A stretch of DNA of 64,000 nucleotides from contig OY978525.1 of assembly GCA_963854835.1 (NCBI GenBank), forward strand, positions 20,678,309-20,742,308, in the 5' to 3' direction. How positions within the stretch are numbered: the first letter of the stretch is position 1; each line of letters opens with the position of its first letter. The notes beneath the pieces were generated by a model that saw only the letters and a list, made by a program, of their open reading frames with translations, was not told the origin of the DNA and ran no database searches. This document shows, piece after piece, positions 1 to 12,419 of this stretch. This DNA comes from Megamerina dolium. Its lineage: Eukaryota; Arthropoda; Insecta; Diptera; Megamerinidae. The translations under genes and the position numbers were made by a program.

Positions 1-598
<598 letters not shown>

Positions 599-958
599 AA
601 ATAAAATAAATATGTGGCCACATAAAGCCCCTAAGGGCTCATTGGTCGAGCTTCTCTTCCATTACTGTTGTGCGTCTTAAATTTTGGACAATATTAGAAG
701 GGACCTACTTATTTTAGCCGGTTCCGAACGGCAGAACACTTGTGACATCACTTTTTCTGAGCTTTGTCACAGAGTTCTTTAAGAAGCTTTTTCATGGCAA
801 GTTGTTACTGTTGGAAGAATTGCCAATTGCTTGCCGACAGGTGGGTACCGTTCGAAAGAAAAATCTTATCGATATTAAATTTGTTATGCATCAGCCGGGG
901 ATTGAACCACCGACCTACAGATCAGAAGGCGAACACACTAACCACTGAGCTACGGCAC
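599..958 (-). mobile_element. tRNA-derived SINE, copy 1 (full length)
   Basis: Read on the minus strand, the element starts at about 958 with a tRNA-like head. It has an A-box-like TAGCTCAGTGGTTAG just inside the end and a B-box-like GGTTCAATCCC about 45 nt further on, the layout of an internal RNA polymerase III promoter. A tRNA-unrelated body of about 280 bp follows, then an AT-rich tail (TATTTATTTTATTTTA) at 599-612. Three further copies in this window (about 1600, 2830 and 37313) share the body, which identifies it as a dispersed family. It has no coding capacity and would depend on a LINE reverse transcriptase for movement. The head retains only the promoter-bearing part of the tRNA, so it is not a functional tRNA gene. 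Confidence 0.88.
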
Positions 959-959
959 C

Positions 960-962
<3 letters not shown>

Positions 963-1000
<38 letters not shown>

Positions 1001-1071
1001 CTACTAGTACTAGTATTGGCACTTAATTTTCATAGCAGTATGTACTCGTATATATATATATATATATATAG
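963..1071. repeat. (TA)n microsatellites
   Basis: Two TA tracts, 963-995 and about 1048-1071, separated by about 50 bp of unique sequence containing CTAGTACTAGTA. The first directly abuts the tRNA-like head of SINE copy 1. Confidence 0.9.
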
Positions 1072-1599
1072 ATATGTACCTATATACTTATAATATTATG
1101 ATGCGATGTAGCATCAGCAGAGTTGGCTGACATAAACTTTGATGTGTTTGGGGAAAACATTTTTGACATGAAAGGGTTTTCATTACGACTATTCTAGATA
1201 TTTGCATATACAACATATAGTACATAAATAAGTATGAGCTTTGTCAAAGAAGTTGATTAGAGGATGATATACGTACATACACACACACATACACACATCT
1301 ATTAATAATATCATATCTCCATAGGTACAAAGAACCATTCGGGATATATGCAAATGAAATTCAATGGGCATTAAATGTTCTTACGCAGAATTGTTAGAAT
1401 TGCTTCAAAGAGCTTTGCACAGTTTGAAGCGTCGATTTTAATCCCTTTGTCTTTAAATAGTCTTATATAAGTCTCACAGATGTAAAATATTTGATTTAAA
1501 CTGAAGTTCTAAAAGTTTAATAACTTAGTAAATTGACATTCGGCTACGGTTTTAATGTAATCTCAAAAGAAATCTTAAATTTAAATAAATATTTGAATT
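1072..1599. other. No gene seen
   Basis: AT-rich unique-looking sequence with a short CA-rich stretch near 1278-1297. The only open frames are short and of biased composition. Confidence 0.55.
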
Positions 1600-1717
1600 T
1601 CCAATTGCTTGCCGACAGTTGGGTACCGTTGAAAAGAAAACTTCTTTCTATATTAAAGTTGTGCTTCAGCTGGGAATTGAATCCACGACTTACAAATCAG
1701 AAGTCGAACGCTCTAAT
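1600..1717 (-). mobile_element. SINE copy 2 (3'-truncated, degenerate)
   Basis: Contains the central body motif CCAATTGCTTGCCGACAG and, about 60 bp further, the tRNA-like head (GGATTGAA-type B box complement, then the region leading to the A box). The AT-rich tail half and the extreme head are missing. Same minus orientation as the other copies. It is more diverged (head about 85 percent similar to copy 1 by eye), so it is probably an older insertion. Confidence 0.75.
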
Positions 1718-2231
1718 CTTTCTAGATGATCTAAAATTAAAGCTGTATCTTCGATTAAAGATCATGAAAATTTATGACAAACTTATTATAATATATTCAA
1801 ATAATACTTGTATATTGGAGAAAATCATTGAAACTGTTATTGAATCCAGTTTTGACCTAGACCAAAACAAAAAGTTTTTATTTCGGTCCTGAAGTTATCT
1901 CTTTCCGAAGGAGGTGCTGTTTTAAAACGTAGGATAATTTGTTTATTTTCGCATTTGAGAACTTTTCTGGTCAGTGTATATTACAGTGAAACCTTTTGGC
2001 AAACTTATTTTTGAAATGTATTAACTCATTAACATTTTTTGGTATTAGTCTCTTTCACCAACCGTAGTGAAGTGAGGCACCCTTTTAACCCACTCATAAA
2101 CAAAAATTTAATAAAAAAATAAAAAGCTAGAAATATTAACTCTATCAAAAATTCATATTAAATTAAATTAATTCTTCACAAGTTCAACTCATTGTAAATA
2201 CTATATACAATACACTTACGAGAGAAAACAT
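1718..2231. other. No gene seen
   Basis: AT-rich sequence with no recognisable repeat or coding signal. An apparent open frame running in from upstream is an extension across the SINE fragment and has no supporting features. Confidence 0.5.
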
Positions 2232-2829
2232 TGCAATTTCGCAGTATTTCTCGTTACTGGAAAGTTGCCTTTCATGTCAGCAGAATACCCCATCCACGCT
2301 GAAGTACCACTAGGCAACATATTGGTCCCCTGTTCTATACGTTATACATGGATGATATGCCACCAACGCCAAAAGAGCCACCTATACTTTTGCTGATGAT
2401 ACAGCCATACTATGCCTTCATCCAGGCCCGATATTGGGATCACAACTTCTCCAAGAACATGTGAATACGCTCCAATCTTCAATGCTGGAGAATAAATTTC
2501 AATGAATCCAAATGTGTTCATATCACATTAACTCCATGCAGGAGCTTTTATCCTCTTGTACCAATTAACTCCATGCAGGAGCTTTTATCCTCTTGTGCCA
2601 ATTAACTCCATGCCGACCCCACAGGCTTCAACCACAAAATATCTCGGAATCATATCGATCTTAGACTCACATCCAGTGTTATTGGGTTGTATTGTATTCG
2701 GTCCAAGTGGGCTGTTATTAAGCCCACATAGACTTACGGTATTCAAATCGGAGGTATTGCATTACCATCAAATGTGGAAAAACTCCAAAGAACCCAATTT
2801 AAAATCCTTCGAATGATTACCATTACTCC
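2232..2829 (+). pseudogene. Jockey-clade LINE reverse transcriptase relic
   Basis: Frame-hopping translation recovers the second half of a jockey-type reverse transcriptase in order. First comes an HAEVPLGN segment equivalent to the AGVPQGS motif (about 2294), then the active-site segment TFADDTAIL (about 2385-2411), then the 'thumb' region, then TYGIQIGGIALPSNVEKLQR (about 2730-2790). The same segments occur in the same order in the much better preserved jockey element at 23874-26511. Multiple stops and frameshifts and a 37-bp tandem duplication make it non-functional. A SINE interrupts it at 2830; coding similarity (a Asn-Ile-His-Arg-Asp motif) resumes at 3197 and fades by about 3262. Confidence 0.8.
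2527..2614. repeat. 37-bp tandem duplication inside the RT relic
   Basis: The unit starting ATTAACTCCATGCAGGAGC occurs at 2527-2563 and 2564-2600 with one difference, followed by 14 bp of a third copy. The period is not a multiple of three, so it shifts the host reading frame and must postdate loss of function of the retroelement. Confidence 0.92.
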
Positions 2830-3182
2830 TAAAAAAAATAAATATGTGGCACTTAAAGCCCCGAAGGACTCTTTGGACGAGATTCTCTTCCATTACTGTT
2901 GTGCGTGTTAAATTTTGGACAGTATTGGAAGAGATCTACTTATTTTAGCCGGTTCCGAACGGCAGAACCGTTGTGACATCACTTTTTCTGCGCTTTGTCA
3001 GAGGGTTCTTAATTTTCATGGCAAATTGTTACTGCCGGAAGAATTGCCAATTGTTTGTCGTACTGTTTGGTGGGTACCGTTCGAAAGAAAAGGCTTTTCG
3101 ATATAAAATTTGTTATGCATCAGCCTGGGATTGAGCCCACGACCTACAGATCAGAAGGCCAACACTTAGCTACGTTTCCCAT
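2830..3182 (-). mobile_element. SINE copy 3 with target-site duplication
   Basis: Full-length copy of the family seen at 599-958, minus orientation. Its A-rich tail complement (AAAAAAATAAATATGTGG) starts at about 2830 and its tRNA-like head ends near 3180. It is flanked by a perfect 14-bp direct repeat, ATTACCATTACTCC, at 2816-2829 and 3183-3196. This is the target-site duplication expected for LINE-mediated insertion and it fixes both ends of the element. The head has lost part of the A-box region relative to copy 1. Confidence 0.92.
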
Positions 3183-3262
3183 ATTACCATTACTCCCTTA
3201 TACATTAAAAATTGTAATATTCACAGAGACTTATGTGCTCGGGTTGATTTTCTATATACATA
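3183..3262 (+). pseudogene. Jockey RT relic, continuation after SINE
   Basis: Immediately downstream of the second copy of the target duplication, translation gives a Tyr-Ile-x-Asn-Cys-Asn-Ile-His-Arg-Asp-Leu run. It matches the NVNIHRDLNIPTI region near the C terminus of the jockey element at 23874-26511. It is therefore the displaced end of the relic ending at 2829. Confidence 0.7.
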
Positions 3263-4183
3263 AATAGGAAGCTCAACTGCGGCACCACAATTGGCATTAC
3301 TTAACTCAACCACCGTTAAATTATACGTAAAATTCATAATCTTTACAGAAGGTGGATATATTGGGTATCTATGGAACTGCGAAACGCTTGTGGCTCAGAC
3401 GTACTAATCTAAATAAATGAAACATCTATGAAAACAAGGGAGTGATTACAGGGCACTATCTTAACGGCTCTTTTTCTTATGCTGTTACAATACGATTTGA
3501 CTATCTAACAAATTAATTTCGGGGAAGGTGCCAATTAGAAGATAAAATGTGGTGGGCCCGCATTAGCCATGGATCTATCCAGTATTATATATCTTGGGTT
3601 ATTACTAAGTGAATAACCTAGCCTTTCTTTCAAATATGTTCATAGAGGATCTAAAGTCGCAGTTGGTTTAATGAATATAAATGAATTCATCCCGATTCTC
3701 TCAGTATCATAAAGGGAACCTTTATTTCGCTAAAAAAAAGCAGCCTCACTGAACTAACCTAACCTAACTATGTCCGAATACTCGTAATTATTACGCAAAA
3801 ACAAATTTCCAGTCTCCGAATATTGTCTTCAAGAAATTATGCAAACTGTTTATTTTTTGTCAGCTCTATTATTGGCACTCATTAAACTGACCAGACGAGA
3901 GCCAGACTAACGAAATCAAAAATTTGTGATATGACAAATTAAGTTGTAGAATGATTAATTAATTGGTTGATTGAAATTCTCTTCTCTTTTCTCTTAGTCT
4001 TTGTAAATTATATACTACTATACACTATCCACTACCAAAGACAACCCCAATAATAAAAGCCAACAGCACCATTTTCAAATAAACTAGTATAATGAATATT
4101 CAACGACAGCGGAAATTCCTATCAGACAGGCAGACCAACAGACAAGCTGTGTGAAAGATCAAGCATAGGAGGTAGTGAGACAG
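3263..4183. other. No intact gene; possible LINE tail
   Basis: A Val-Ile-Thr-Gly-His-Tyr segment near 3438 recalls the ITGH motif found in tails of RNase-H-bearing LINEs, and the stretch ends in TAACCTAACCTAAC at 3762-3775, a sequence seen inverted next to another LINE-end hairpin at 16727. The similarity is too short to call an element. Beyond 3776 I see only AT-rich unique sequence. Confidence 0.3.
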
Positions 4184-4201
4184 AGAGAGAGAGAGAGAGA
4201 C
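4184..4201. repeat. (GA)n microsatellite
   Basis: Short GAGAGA tract in otherwise unique sequence. Confidence 0.85.
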
Positions 4202-6139
4202 GGTAACAATAAGCATAATAACAACAAGAATAAAAGTGTAATAATATAATGAATTGTCGTGCTGGACAATTGTTATTGTCGTTATATATATTTTCGGTGT
4301 GACTGTATTCTAAGTATGGCGAAAATACCGGCCGAAGGCGCAAATTTAAAGACGTCAAAACAAAGCTCAAAATTCGAATAAAACAGAAGCATATTGTGCA
4401 AGAGTTGAAATAGTAGAGTGTACAAATTTAAACTAAGCTAAATTAAGTAATTAAAAGAGAAAAAAAAAAAAACAATTGGTGTGGCAACAACAGAGTGAAT
4501 AGTAACCTCATGCAAAAAAGGACGAATGCTACAATATGACTGAGATCGTAATAGTAGTAGTGGAGTGTGATTGAATGTAAAACAATATATGAATGAAAGA
4601 ACGTTTCATGTTGTTCTCATTTTATGTTAACATTTCTTTTTTTTATTTGCAATGCTTCTCCTACCTCTTCTTTCGCTTCTCTTATTAAGAAGTCGCAAAA
4701 GGGACTTTGGTCATGGAATCTCAAATATGTACGTAGTAGTATGTAGTAGCAGTAACAGAAACAACGAATATTATTGTTAAGGCGAATGTCGGTGAACAAG
4801 AAAAAAAAAAACAAAACCATATTATTTAGTTGGCTCGCTTCTTGGCTTGACTGGTCGCTGCTTGTTTGTGCCTTTGTGTGCGTGTTTGTGTACATTTACG
4901 TTTGGCTCGTCGTCATCTCGCTGGCCAAAAGTAATGTGGGAAGAAAACAATACCTAATATAAAGTATACATAGAATAGAACAGAAAGCATCGAGTGGTGA
5001 GTGAAGTGATGCAGACCGACCGATGTAAAGTCCGAGTGAATTGCTCGTTGTCCAGTTTTTTTTTTTGTTGAAAGTTTTGCTTGCTCATGGGTTAGTTAGT
5101 TAGTTGGTGAGTTTGTTAGTTAGTCAGTTGGTTAGTTGATATAGCTGGATGCCATGATGATGCATACAACAACGGCAACAATTGAATCGAATACAGGCGT
5201 CGTCGGAAATCATATTATTCGAAGAGTGTGTGCGTGTATGTGTGTGCAATGGAAAAGGATTACAAAAAAAAAACTTGAATTAAATCACAGAAATTTGTAC
5301 AGAAAAATAATAATAAACCAAAATGTGACAATAAAAATAACTACTGTCATCAAATAACTAGCTTGCGAGTATTCATCAAACAAACTAACTACAACTTGAT
5401 TCTTGTATAACGAATGAATGCATCTATGTGAAAGGATAACGCCCCAAACCGAGATAAGAGAATAAACGAATAAATGGTAAACGTAATAAAATACGTTTAT
5501 GTCATTCGTAAATGTGTGTCGTTTTTTTTTTTCTTCAACGATTTCTAACATATATACGAGCTATATTCACATATGAGCATGTGTAGTACGTCCGCATACA
5601 ACTTATATGTACCGACGTATTCACCCACTTGCACCTATGAGTAGGAGTACTCTAAAATATATTACACGTACAGACATATGTGTATGTATGAAAACATATA
5701 TAGGAGAGAACACGAAATAAAAACCAAAAAAAAATAAAAAATAAAAAAACAAAGTAAAGGATAACTCCTATTATGTATATCCCCCTACACTATATGGGAT
5801 AATTTTATATGACGTGGCCACCAATCGGAACAATTCCATTACACTCATGAATATGTACAAGTGTATGTATGTACATAACGGTAACTGTATACCATAAATA
5901 TTCTGCTGTGAGCGATTTTGCGCGATTTTTTGTTTACCCTACATGAGGATACTTGTTTTTGTTGTTTTTGTTGTTTTTGTTTCACGCATACATACATGTA
6001 GAGAGTTTAGAAAGTATTAGAATGAATATAACAGATACAGTCGTACACGTATGCTCGTATGTCATGTGTTTGTGGGAATGTAGAGGAACATTTGTGGATT
6101 GAATTTTTTTTAAGTGGATAAAGTGAACATTCATAACAA
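4202..6139. other. No gene seen; A/T homopolymers and TTAG repeats
   Basis: Unique-looking sequence, poor in transposons, with A runs, GTTAGTTAG tracts (about 5090-5136) and CATACATA motifs. The CAA-rich composition resembles fly 5' UTRs or introns. A GGTGAGTG donor-like site near 4995 has no convincing upstream coding frame, so I do not call an exon. Confidence 0.45.
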
Positions 6140-6490
6140 AAGGGAGTTCATAATCAGATGTATATGGTTTTGCAGAACCATATGCACCATTTGCAATCAC
6201 AACAACAACAAAGTACATACTTACTCGCCGCTTCGAAGTATGCAACATTAAAAAAGATTGTAGCTTATATTTCCTATGCATATGCAATACTTATTTGATC
6301 CTTAAAACAAGTGACATAGTGCAAATTCGTGGAATTCACAAACTGATGCATATGGTCTTGCAAGAGAATTATACAAAATAGTACTGCCAGACTTGCAACA
6401 GCAATAAATTTTCCATTTACTCGCCGCTTAAAAGTATGCAACAACAAAAAATCTATAGCATATATTTGCCATGCATATGCAATATTGACT
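6140..6490. repeat. Two-copy tandem duplication, about 190 bp
   Basis: TTACTCGCCGCTT followed by AAGTATGCAACA, then a TATATTTxCxATGCATATGCAATA block, occurs at 6220-6293 and again at 6416-6487. Upstream segments (GATGTATATGGTTTTGCA at 6159; GATGCATATGGTCTTGCA at 6345) are also paired at a similar offset of about 186-196 bp. A weaker third remnant with GCATATTTGCAAGACC lies near 6677. No convincing coding frame is conserved between copies. Confidence 0.8.
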
Positions 6491-8129
6491 GGATACGTCA
6501 AATAGCTGATGCAGAAGAAAATGTAAAGAAAGCCGATTTATGAAGAGTGTTGAAATTTTGCAAAATCATAAGAACAATATCGTGATTTATTAATTTAAAA
6601 AAAAACTGATTCTCCAACAAAGCAAACGTTTAAAAAATGTTTCACAATTGATTGGATATGTTTCCTTTTTTTTTTGCATATTTGCAAGACCATTTGCAAT
6701 AAATCGCAAAAAATTGCAATTATTTATTGAATAATAACCAACAATATGACAAACCAATGAAAGATATATTATTTTTATAAATTCTTACAATACAAAAAAT
6801 TAGAAAATGAAATAGTTATATTAAAAAAAAAATAGAAATATTAAATAAACACATTGATGATCCAATTAATACAATACTAAATTTACGACGACTACTTCAT
6901 ATTGCCAAATTAACCTAGAAAACGTATTGAATAGACTAATTTACAAAGTGCACTAGTTATTAGTTTGAAAATCAAAATATTTTAAATATAAATATATGAT
7001 ATTTTGAAATTTATTAATAACAGATTTGTTTATAAATAATAAAAAAAATCCAAGTAATAATTATATTAACTGCAATAGCACTCATGGACATACTGTTGCG
7101 ATGTTCTACAACCCCAACTAGAAATATTTCCAGAAGACTATCGTCAAATGAAATTATTTTTTTTTATTTCTTAACAAATACATATATTATTTGTTTAATT
7201 AAAACAAAGGATTACCAAAAATTAGCCAAAAAAATTTGTTTGAAATAATATACGAGTATTTATATACCTTTGTGTATGAAAATATTATTAATTTACCAAC
7301 GGCAAATGTTGTTAATTTTTGCGTCGGATAAAGTAATTGAACATTTAAGCGATATGATATAGCTAAAGAATGATGAAACAGATGAGCACATTTTTTGTGA
7401 TTCTGAATAAATTATGTCTTCCAAGATATCACGCATTCAATCGAAATTCTGAGAGATATTTTTAAGTATTGGCCTTAAAGTGAGTTATCTCTCAGAAAAA
7501 AAACAACCATTATAAAACAATTTAAAGCTTTAAACATTAAGTGTCTTAGTAAAAAACCAGGACAGCCGATTTATACCCCGCACACGCTGAGAGATGTAAG
7601 AACTGCGCTTACCAATTCTATCTTTTACGCAGTTTAGGGTATAAACATTTTAAAAAATATAACTTCGTAATTCATTGCGTAAAAATATGATTAAAGTTAG
7701 TGGGTGTGATACGTCTATCTTTTAGTAAACCTTCAAGTAGTAGATATGTATTCATTTTCATTAAATGTCAGCCTTACTATTATTTTTAAGAACGGGTAGC
7801 ACCAGGATATTCCTATAAAATAAACAATAACTAGTGAGCGTGGCTAATTTCTTAGGCTCGACCATATTTTGCAAAATTATTTCACTCTACTATACTAATG
7901 TCTCTACTAATGGCGCAAGACTTCGCAAGTTATGTAGGTAAATTTTTTTTTTTTATTCCGAGCCTTAGTTTTGTAGCAACATTAATAAGAGAACGTGGCT
8001 CACAGATATCTTGTAAGATGATTACAAATTACAATATTTATCTACGTGTCATATAATGTTAAATTCTGCGATTTTATATGGCAGCTACATGGAGTATAGC
8101 GAAGCTCTTCTATTTATTGTGGTATTATT
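6491..8129. other. No gene seen
   Basis: Very AT-rich sequence with no open frame of interest on either strand and no recognised repeat apart from the weak third remnant of the upstream duplication near 6677. Confidence 0.55.
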
Positions 8130-8345
8130 CATCATCATCATCAGTTCCTGTACCTCCCACTGGACCATAGGGCCTCAATAAAGCACATCCACCTGACTCT
8201 GTTTTTCGCCAAAATCTTTAGCTCGTTCCACGTTTTTCCGTACTCCTAAATTTCTTTTTGCAATGTTCTTCTCCATGTGTTTTTAAGACGTCCCCTTATA
8301 CGGCTGCATTGAGGGTTCCAATCAAGAGCTTGTGGAGTGGACTGT
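8130..8345 (-). pseudogene. 3' end of an RTE-like LINE with GAT-type tail
   Basis: On the minus strand one frame reads ALDWNPQ..., then a basic RRGR-like segment (RIRGRLKNTWRR), then TWNELKILAKNRVRWMCF, and stops. This is the conserved C-terminal tail that follows the reverse transcriptase in many RTE-like LINEs (WNPQGKRxRGRPxxTWRR...LAxDRxRWR in the family). There is one internal stop. The stop codon is followed directly by GATGATGATGAT (plus strand 8130-8142), a short-repeat 3' tail as expected for this clade. It is severely 5'-truncated, which is the usual outcome of target-primed reverse transcription. Confidence 0.82.
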
Positions 8346-8769
8346 GGTTACAAATATCGGACGAAATTCAATTAAAGTTAAAAAGAGTTTAATTTTAGTA
8401 TTATCGAAGCTTAGATATCCCCACAAATAAACGTTTGTATGTAGGTGTAATTGTCATCCGTAACTGCTCATACTAAATTTGTGGATTGAAGATTGAAGGA
8501 TTTTATTTAAATTAAATTTTTATATTCTTGCACAATTTTGCAGACTGAAGATTCTCGAGGTTTTGACGAAATAAAACTTTGGTTGAATCACTCGAGCTTT
8601 CTCACTTTTTCGTATACTACCCGCAGCTTTTTCGGGTTATTAACAGAAGTATACAACATAAATATGTTTTTAGTATTTGTATCTTCAAAGCTATAGTTGG
8701 TAATCAAGGGTTAGCATTAAACGCATGTCGAAATTTTATTAATAGCTGCTTAAATAGATCCCCGAATAT
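8346..8769. other. No intact gene
   Basis: AT-rich spacer between two LINE tails in opposite orientation. It may include the degraded RNase H domain of the downstream element from about 8579, but I cannot identify motifs. Confidence 0.4.
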
Positions 8770-9170
8770 TTGTCTATCAATTCGAAACCAAACCTACCAC
8801 GTTTGTTCCATTCCAAGTTACTTTTAGGGACCTACAACATAAGTCGATTTGAGGAATGTATTAACTTAAATGAGAAAAATTTAAGAATCATTGCGGGAAT
8901 ACTCACTGGACACTGTAGGTTGAATTATCACCTAACGAAACTGGAAATATTTTCGGATGATACTTGCCGACACTGCAAGGTGGGAATGAAACTGTGAAAC
9001 ATGTGTTGGAAATATGTCTAGCATTAATGCACGTAAGAAAGAAATATTTCGGGGAATTTTTAATACCCGACATTCTATTGAAATTCAATAAGGTAGGATC
9101 TATATTAAAATTCCTTATGGATGCTGGACTTAGAGACTTAATAATGATAATAATAATAATAATAATAATC
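8770..9170 (+). pseudogene. C-terminal tail of an RNase-H-type LINE
   Basis: Translation gives a run ending in AGILTGHCRLNYHL, then a CRHC zinc-knuckle-like pair, then (after a +1 frameshift near 8985) ETVKHVLEICLALMHVRKKYFG and FLMDAGLRDL. The order TGHC - CxxC - ETxxHxLxxCxAL is the signature of the segment after RNase H in I/R1/LOA-type LINEs of insects. The coding end runs into a (TAA)n tract at 9141-9170, compatible with the TAA-repeat 3' tail known from I-type elements. Only the last about 130 codons remain. Confidence 0.78.
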
Positions 9171-12100
9171 AATTCGAAAAAATCTTATATATTAGAATAT
9201 TTACTGAAAATCCAAGAGATCTTTAAAGAATTAGAATTAATATAAAATAATCTTAAAGTACAATTTTCATAAGTAATTTGAATAAGAAAATGTTGAAAAT
9301 GTTTGTTAAAAAAACAACAATATCTAAATTGCGTCTTGTCTGTGACACTTAATTGAAATTTTTACTACTTCACATACCAATCAACAAAAGATAAACACAA
9401 ATAGAAATTAAATCGGAAGTATGTTTTTCTTTTAGGACACCGTTAGAAACAAGTCGCATATAACGTGAATGAGTATGAGTATGTGTTCGTATACAATTAA
9501 ACTTCACGATCAGGCATGCAAATGTCAGAGCAATTTGAATTGAATTTCTTATTATTTCGGTATCAGAAATATCGCCTACTATTGCCTGAATTTTGACATT
9601 TTCATTATTTTGAAAAATAATAACATTTTGAATTAATATGTATCGAAAAAAAGAATTTTATTTATAGCTGAAGCTATCCTTTGACCAATCGATTTCTTAA
9701 AGACTGATTACTCTCTGCTAAATTTCTGTACATATGAAAATTATATATGTATGTTATGATAATTTGCATTTATTACTGAGTTCAACTTCTCACTGATTGA
9801 AATGAATCGCCTAAAAGCCTTACTTCAAATAAATATATTATTTATATAAGTATTGTACCTGTGGTACCATTTTAGAGTGAAACTAGAACTAAATCGAAAA
9901 CAATATTTTTTGCATCCCTGTTTACGATATACAATATATTTCTTATATAACATTTACTACTATGTATCCATTTAAATTAAAAAAAATTTTCTCTTAATTT
10001 CTTTCTATTGTTTTCTTGCAGGACGAGTACTCATATAGGCATCTTACAAGGAATACGGCAAAATGGACTTCAAATATAAGATGTACACATAAGTGCATGT
10101 ACATATCTACTAGCCGACGAAGGATAATAACTATGGCAACCATAACCAAATGAAATTCAGAACAAAATATCTTAAGAAAGCAAATATAAGTATACAAATA
10201 CATACATATCTATAATAGCCATATATAAGGAAGAGAGGAAAACTTACTAAACAATGAAATCGAAAATGAAGATGAAGAAGCAACAAAAAGAAAATTAACA
10301 AAAATGCTTTGACAAGAATATTAATGACTCAAAAAAAAAACAAAAACAAAAACAAAACAAAAAATACACCAAGAGTAAAGAGAGCAATATGACAGAAGGA
10401 TACAAATACCAACAACAACTCGAATGTTACATACATTTCAACAAGAATTGCAAATACTCATGCTTTCAAACAAATGAAAATGAGACAAAGAATAATTACT
10501 ATTGTAATGAAAATAACTACATACCATACTTACGCATATTTGTATCAACACATTATACCATGCTTTCTCAAACTTTGCGACTTGGTACAAAATGTCGAAG
10601 TAAAAAAAATACGTTTTAGTTAGAAAATATGCAGGCATTTTTTAAGTGTTTCCCCAACTCTACTTGACGAAGGCCTTCAATACTGGGATTTTTGGGATAT
10701 GAAATTGACAAAGATCCATTGATTGTAAAGCACTCCAGCAAAATTATGGAAAAAATCTAAGAAGACATACACCAATATGATCCAGTACGAAGATGTGAAG
10801 CGAAGTAGCAAAATCGAGCGGAATGGAATAGTTATAACTAATTTTTGCTGTTAGTTCCAAACAGCTTTTTGTGTTACTTCCAAACATCGTAATGTTTGTG
10901 ATAAGTCGCTTCTTCTAGGTGATACATTTCAATATTTCCAATAAGGAAAAAAGTGCTATTTGATTGAAATAAGCCTAACTTCCGAGAATACATGATCGCG
11001 CAAAACACGAGACTAATTAAAAATCTTCTTTATTTCATAGTGAAAGTTATAACATTAACATTCAAGTACTCAAAATCGCCTTAGGGGACTAAAATTAAAG
11101 CTGACTCCGAACAGTTTTTTTTTTTTGTTAATATATTTTCTGAACACTTTTATCATCATTCTCTGCTTATTAGTAGGACTCCCATTCAAGATGCATGTTT
11201 CAATAAATATCACCTCTCGCGAAGATCACCTAGAGTGGCAAAATGTATATGATTGCCCCCATAATTTTCAGTATTCAATTTTTGTTCATACTTAACCGTT
11301 ATTTTTCTTATTCTTTTAATTTCACATTAAAATACATGAAAATCGACATTTATCACCATAGCTGTCCAGAAATCGCCCCTATAGCGGGTAAATATATGAT
11401 AGACTTCCGTAAAAATGTACGTAAAAATAATTGAAAATAGACAAATAACCCGTTAGCTACCAGATAATCCTTCAGTTCAGTTCTTTTCCAACATTTCTTC
11501 AGAAGATATTTGGCCATATCTTCACATCTTACAGGAGCCTTGTACTAAACTGATGTGATGTGTGTTAGAGTATTCTGTAACACAAACGATTTATTAGATT
11601 GCAATGCTTAAAAGCACTTGTATTTTGAGAACTTCTTCCTTTCAACCATAGATTAAGAAGCGCTTTTAAATTTCATACTCTCGTCGACGATTTCTCATTT
11701 GGATATTTCGAAATTTGCGTTTTTCTCTGTTTCTCCATCATTTCTTTAAGATTGTTAAATGAAGAATTTCTGTAATGAATTTTGTGTCCACTTGGCTTCA
11801 TACTTATTGTGTATACATAATAATTTTTATTTTTATATTGATATTTTTCATAGGCTTTTTCAGTTTTTGTGCAGACAAATCAATGTGATATTATATTTTT
11901 GCTTAGCACTTTTAAAGAATCGTCTAGAAATGCCACGCATTTTTTTCTGATAGTACTTTTTGACTTGAAACATTGACTTTAATTTAGCTTCATTGCAACT
12001 TGGCTTTTCATCAAACCCTAGCTAGAGCTTAGAGGATTCAAATGATTGATTTTCCTCAATACATAATCTGATGGAACTATCGTAGACAGATTGTAGACAG

Positions 12101-12419
12101 AAATTTCGATGATAAAAAAATATTTTTATTAGTTTTATTTTACATTTAAATTCCAAAATAAAATTATAACATAGAGAGATTCATACTATGATACTAATAC
12201 GTTTATGACAGTGATCAGATTTTACGAAAAACTATAAACTTCTTCTAACTTTTGTTAGAAAGATGGCTTTTAAAAGCTTAAAGTCTTGGTGAGAACACAA
12301 AAAAAAACCTATTTGTCGACAAAAGAATGACTCCATAGCTTAACTGACTAACAACGACATCTGAAATTTGTATGCTACTATGTGCTACCTGAATTAATAT
12401 CGAAACTTTTGCAATTATA
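9171..12419. other. No gene seen
   Basis: Long AT-rich stretch. Open frames on both strands are short, Lys/Asn- or Phe/Tyr-rich, and lack domain motifs. It contains A-rich simple sequence at 10330-10365 and CATACATA motifs. No transposon signature was recognised. Confidence 0.5.

Noticed and set aside
895..955. tRNA gene on the minus strand (also near 3120-3180 and 37550-37607)
   Set aside because: A and B boxes are present but the anticodon arm and acceptor stem do not pair as in a tRNA, and the same head is joined to a shared body in four copies. It is a SINE promoter head.
4400..5570. Multi-exon 5' UTR region of a host gene
   Set aside because: CAA- and A-rich composition and a GGTGAGTG site are suggestive, but there is no paired acceptor, promoter or coding frame to support it.
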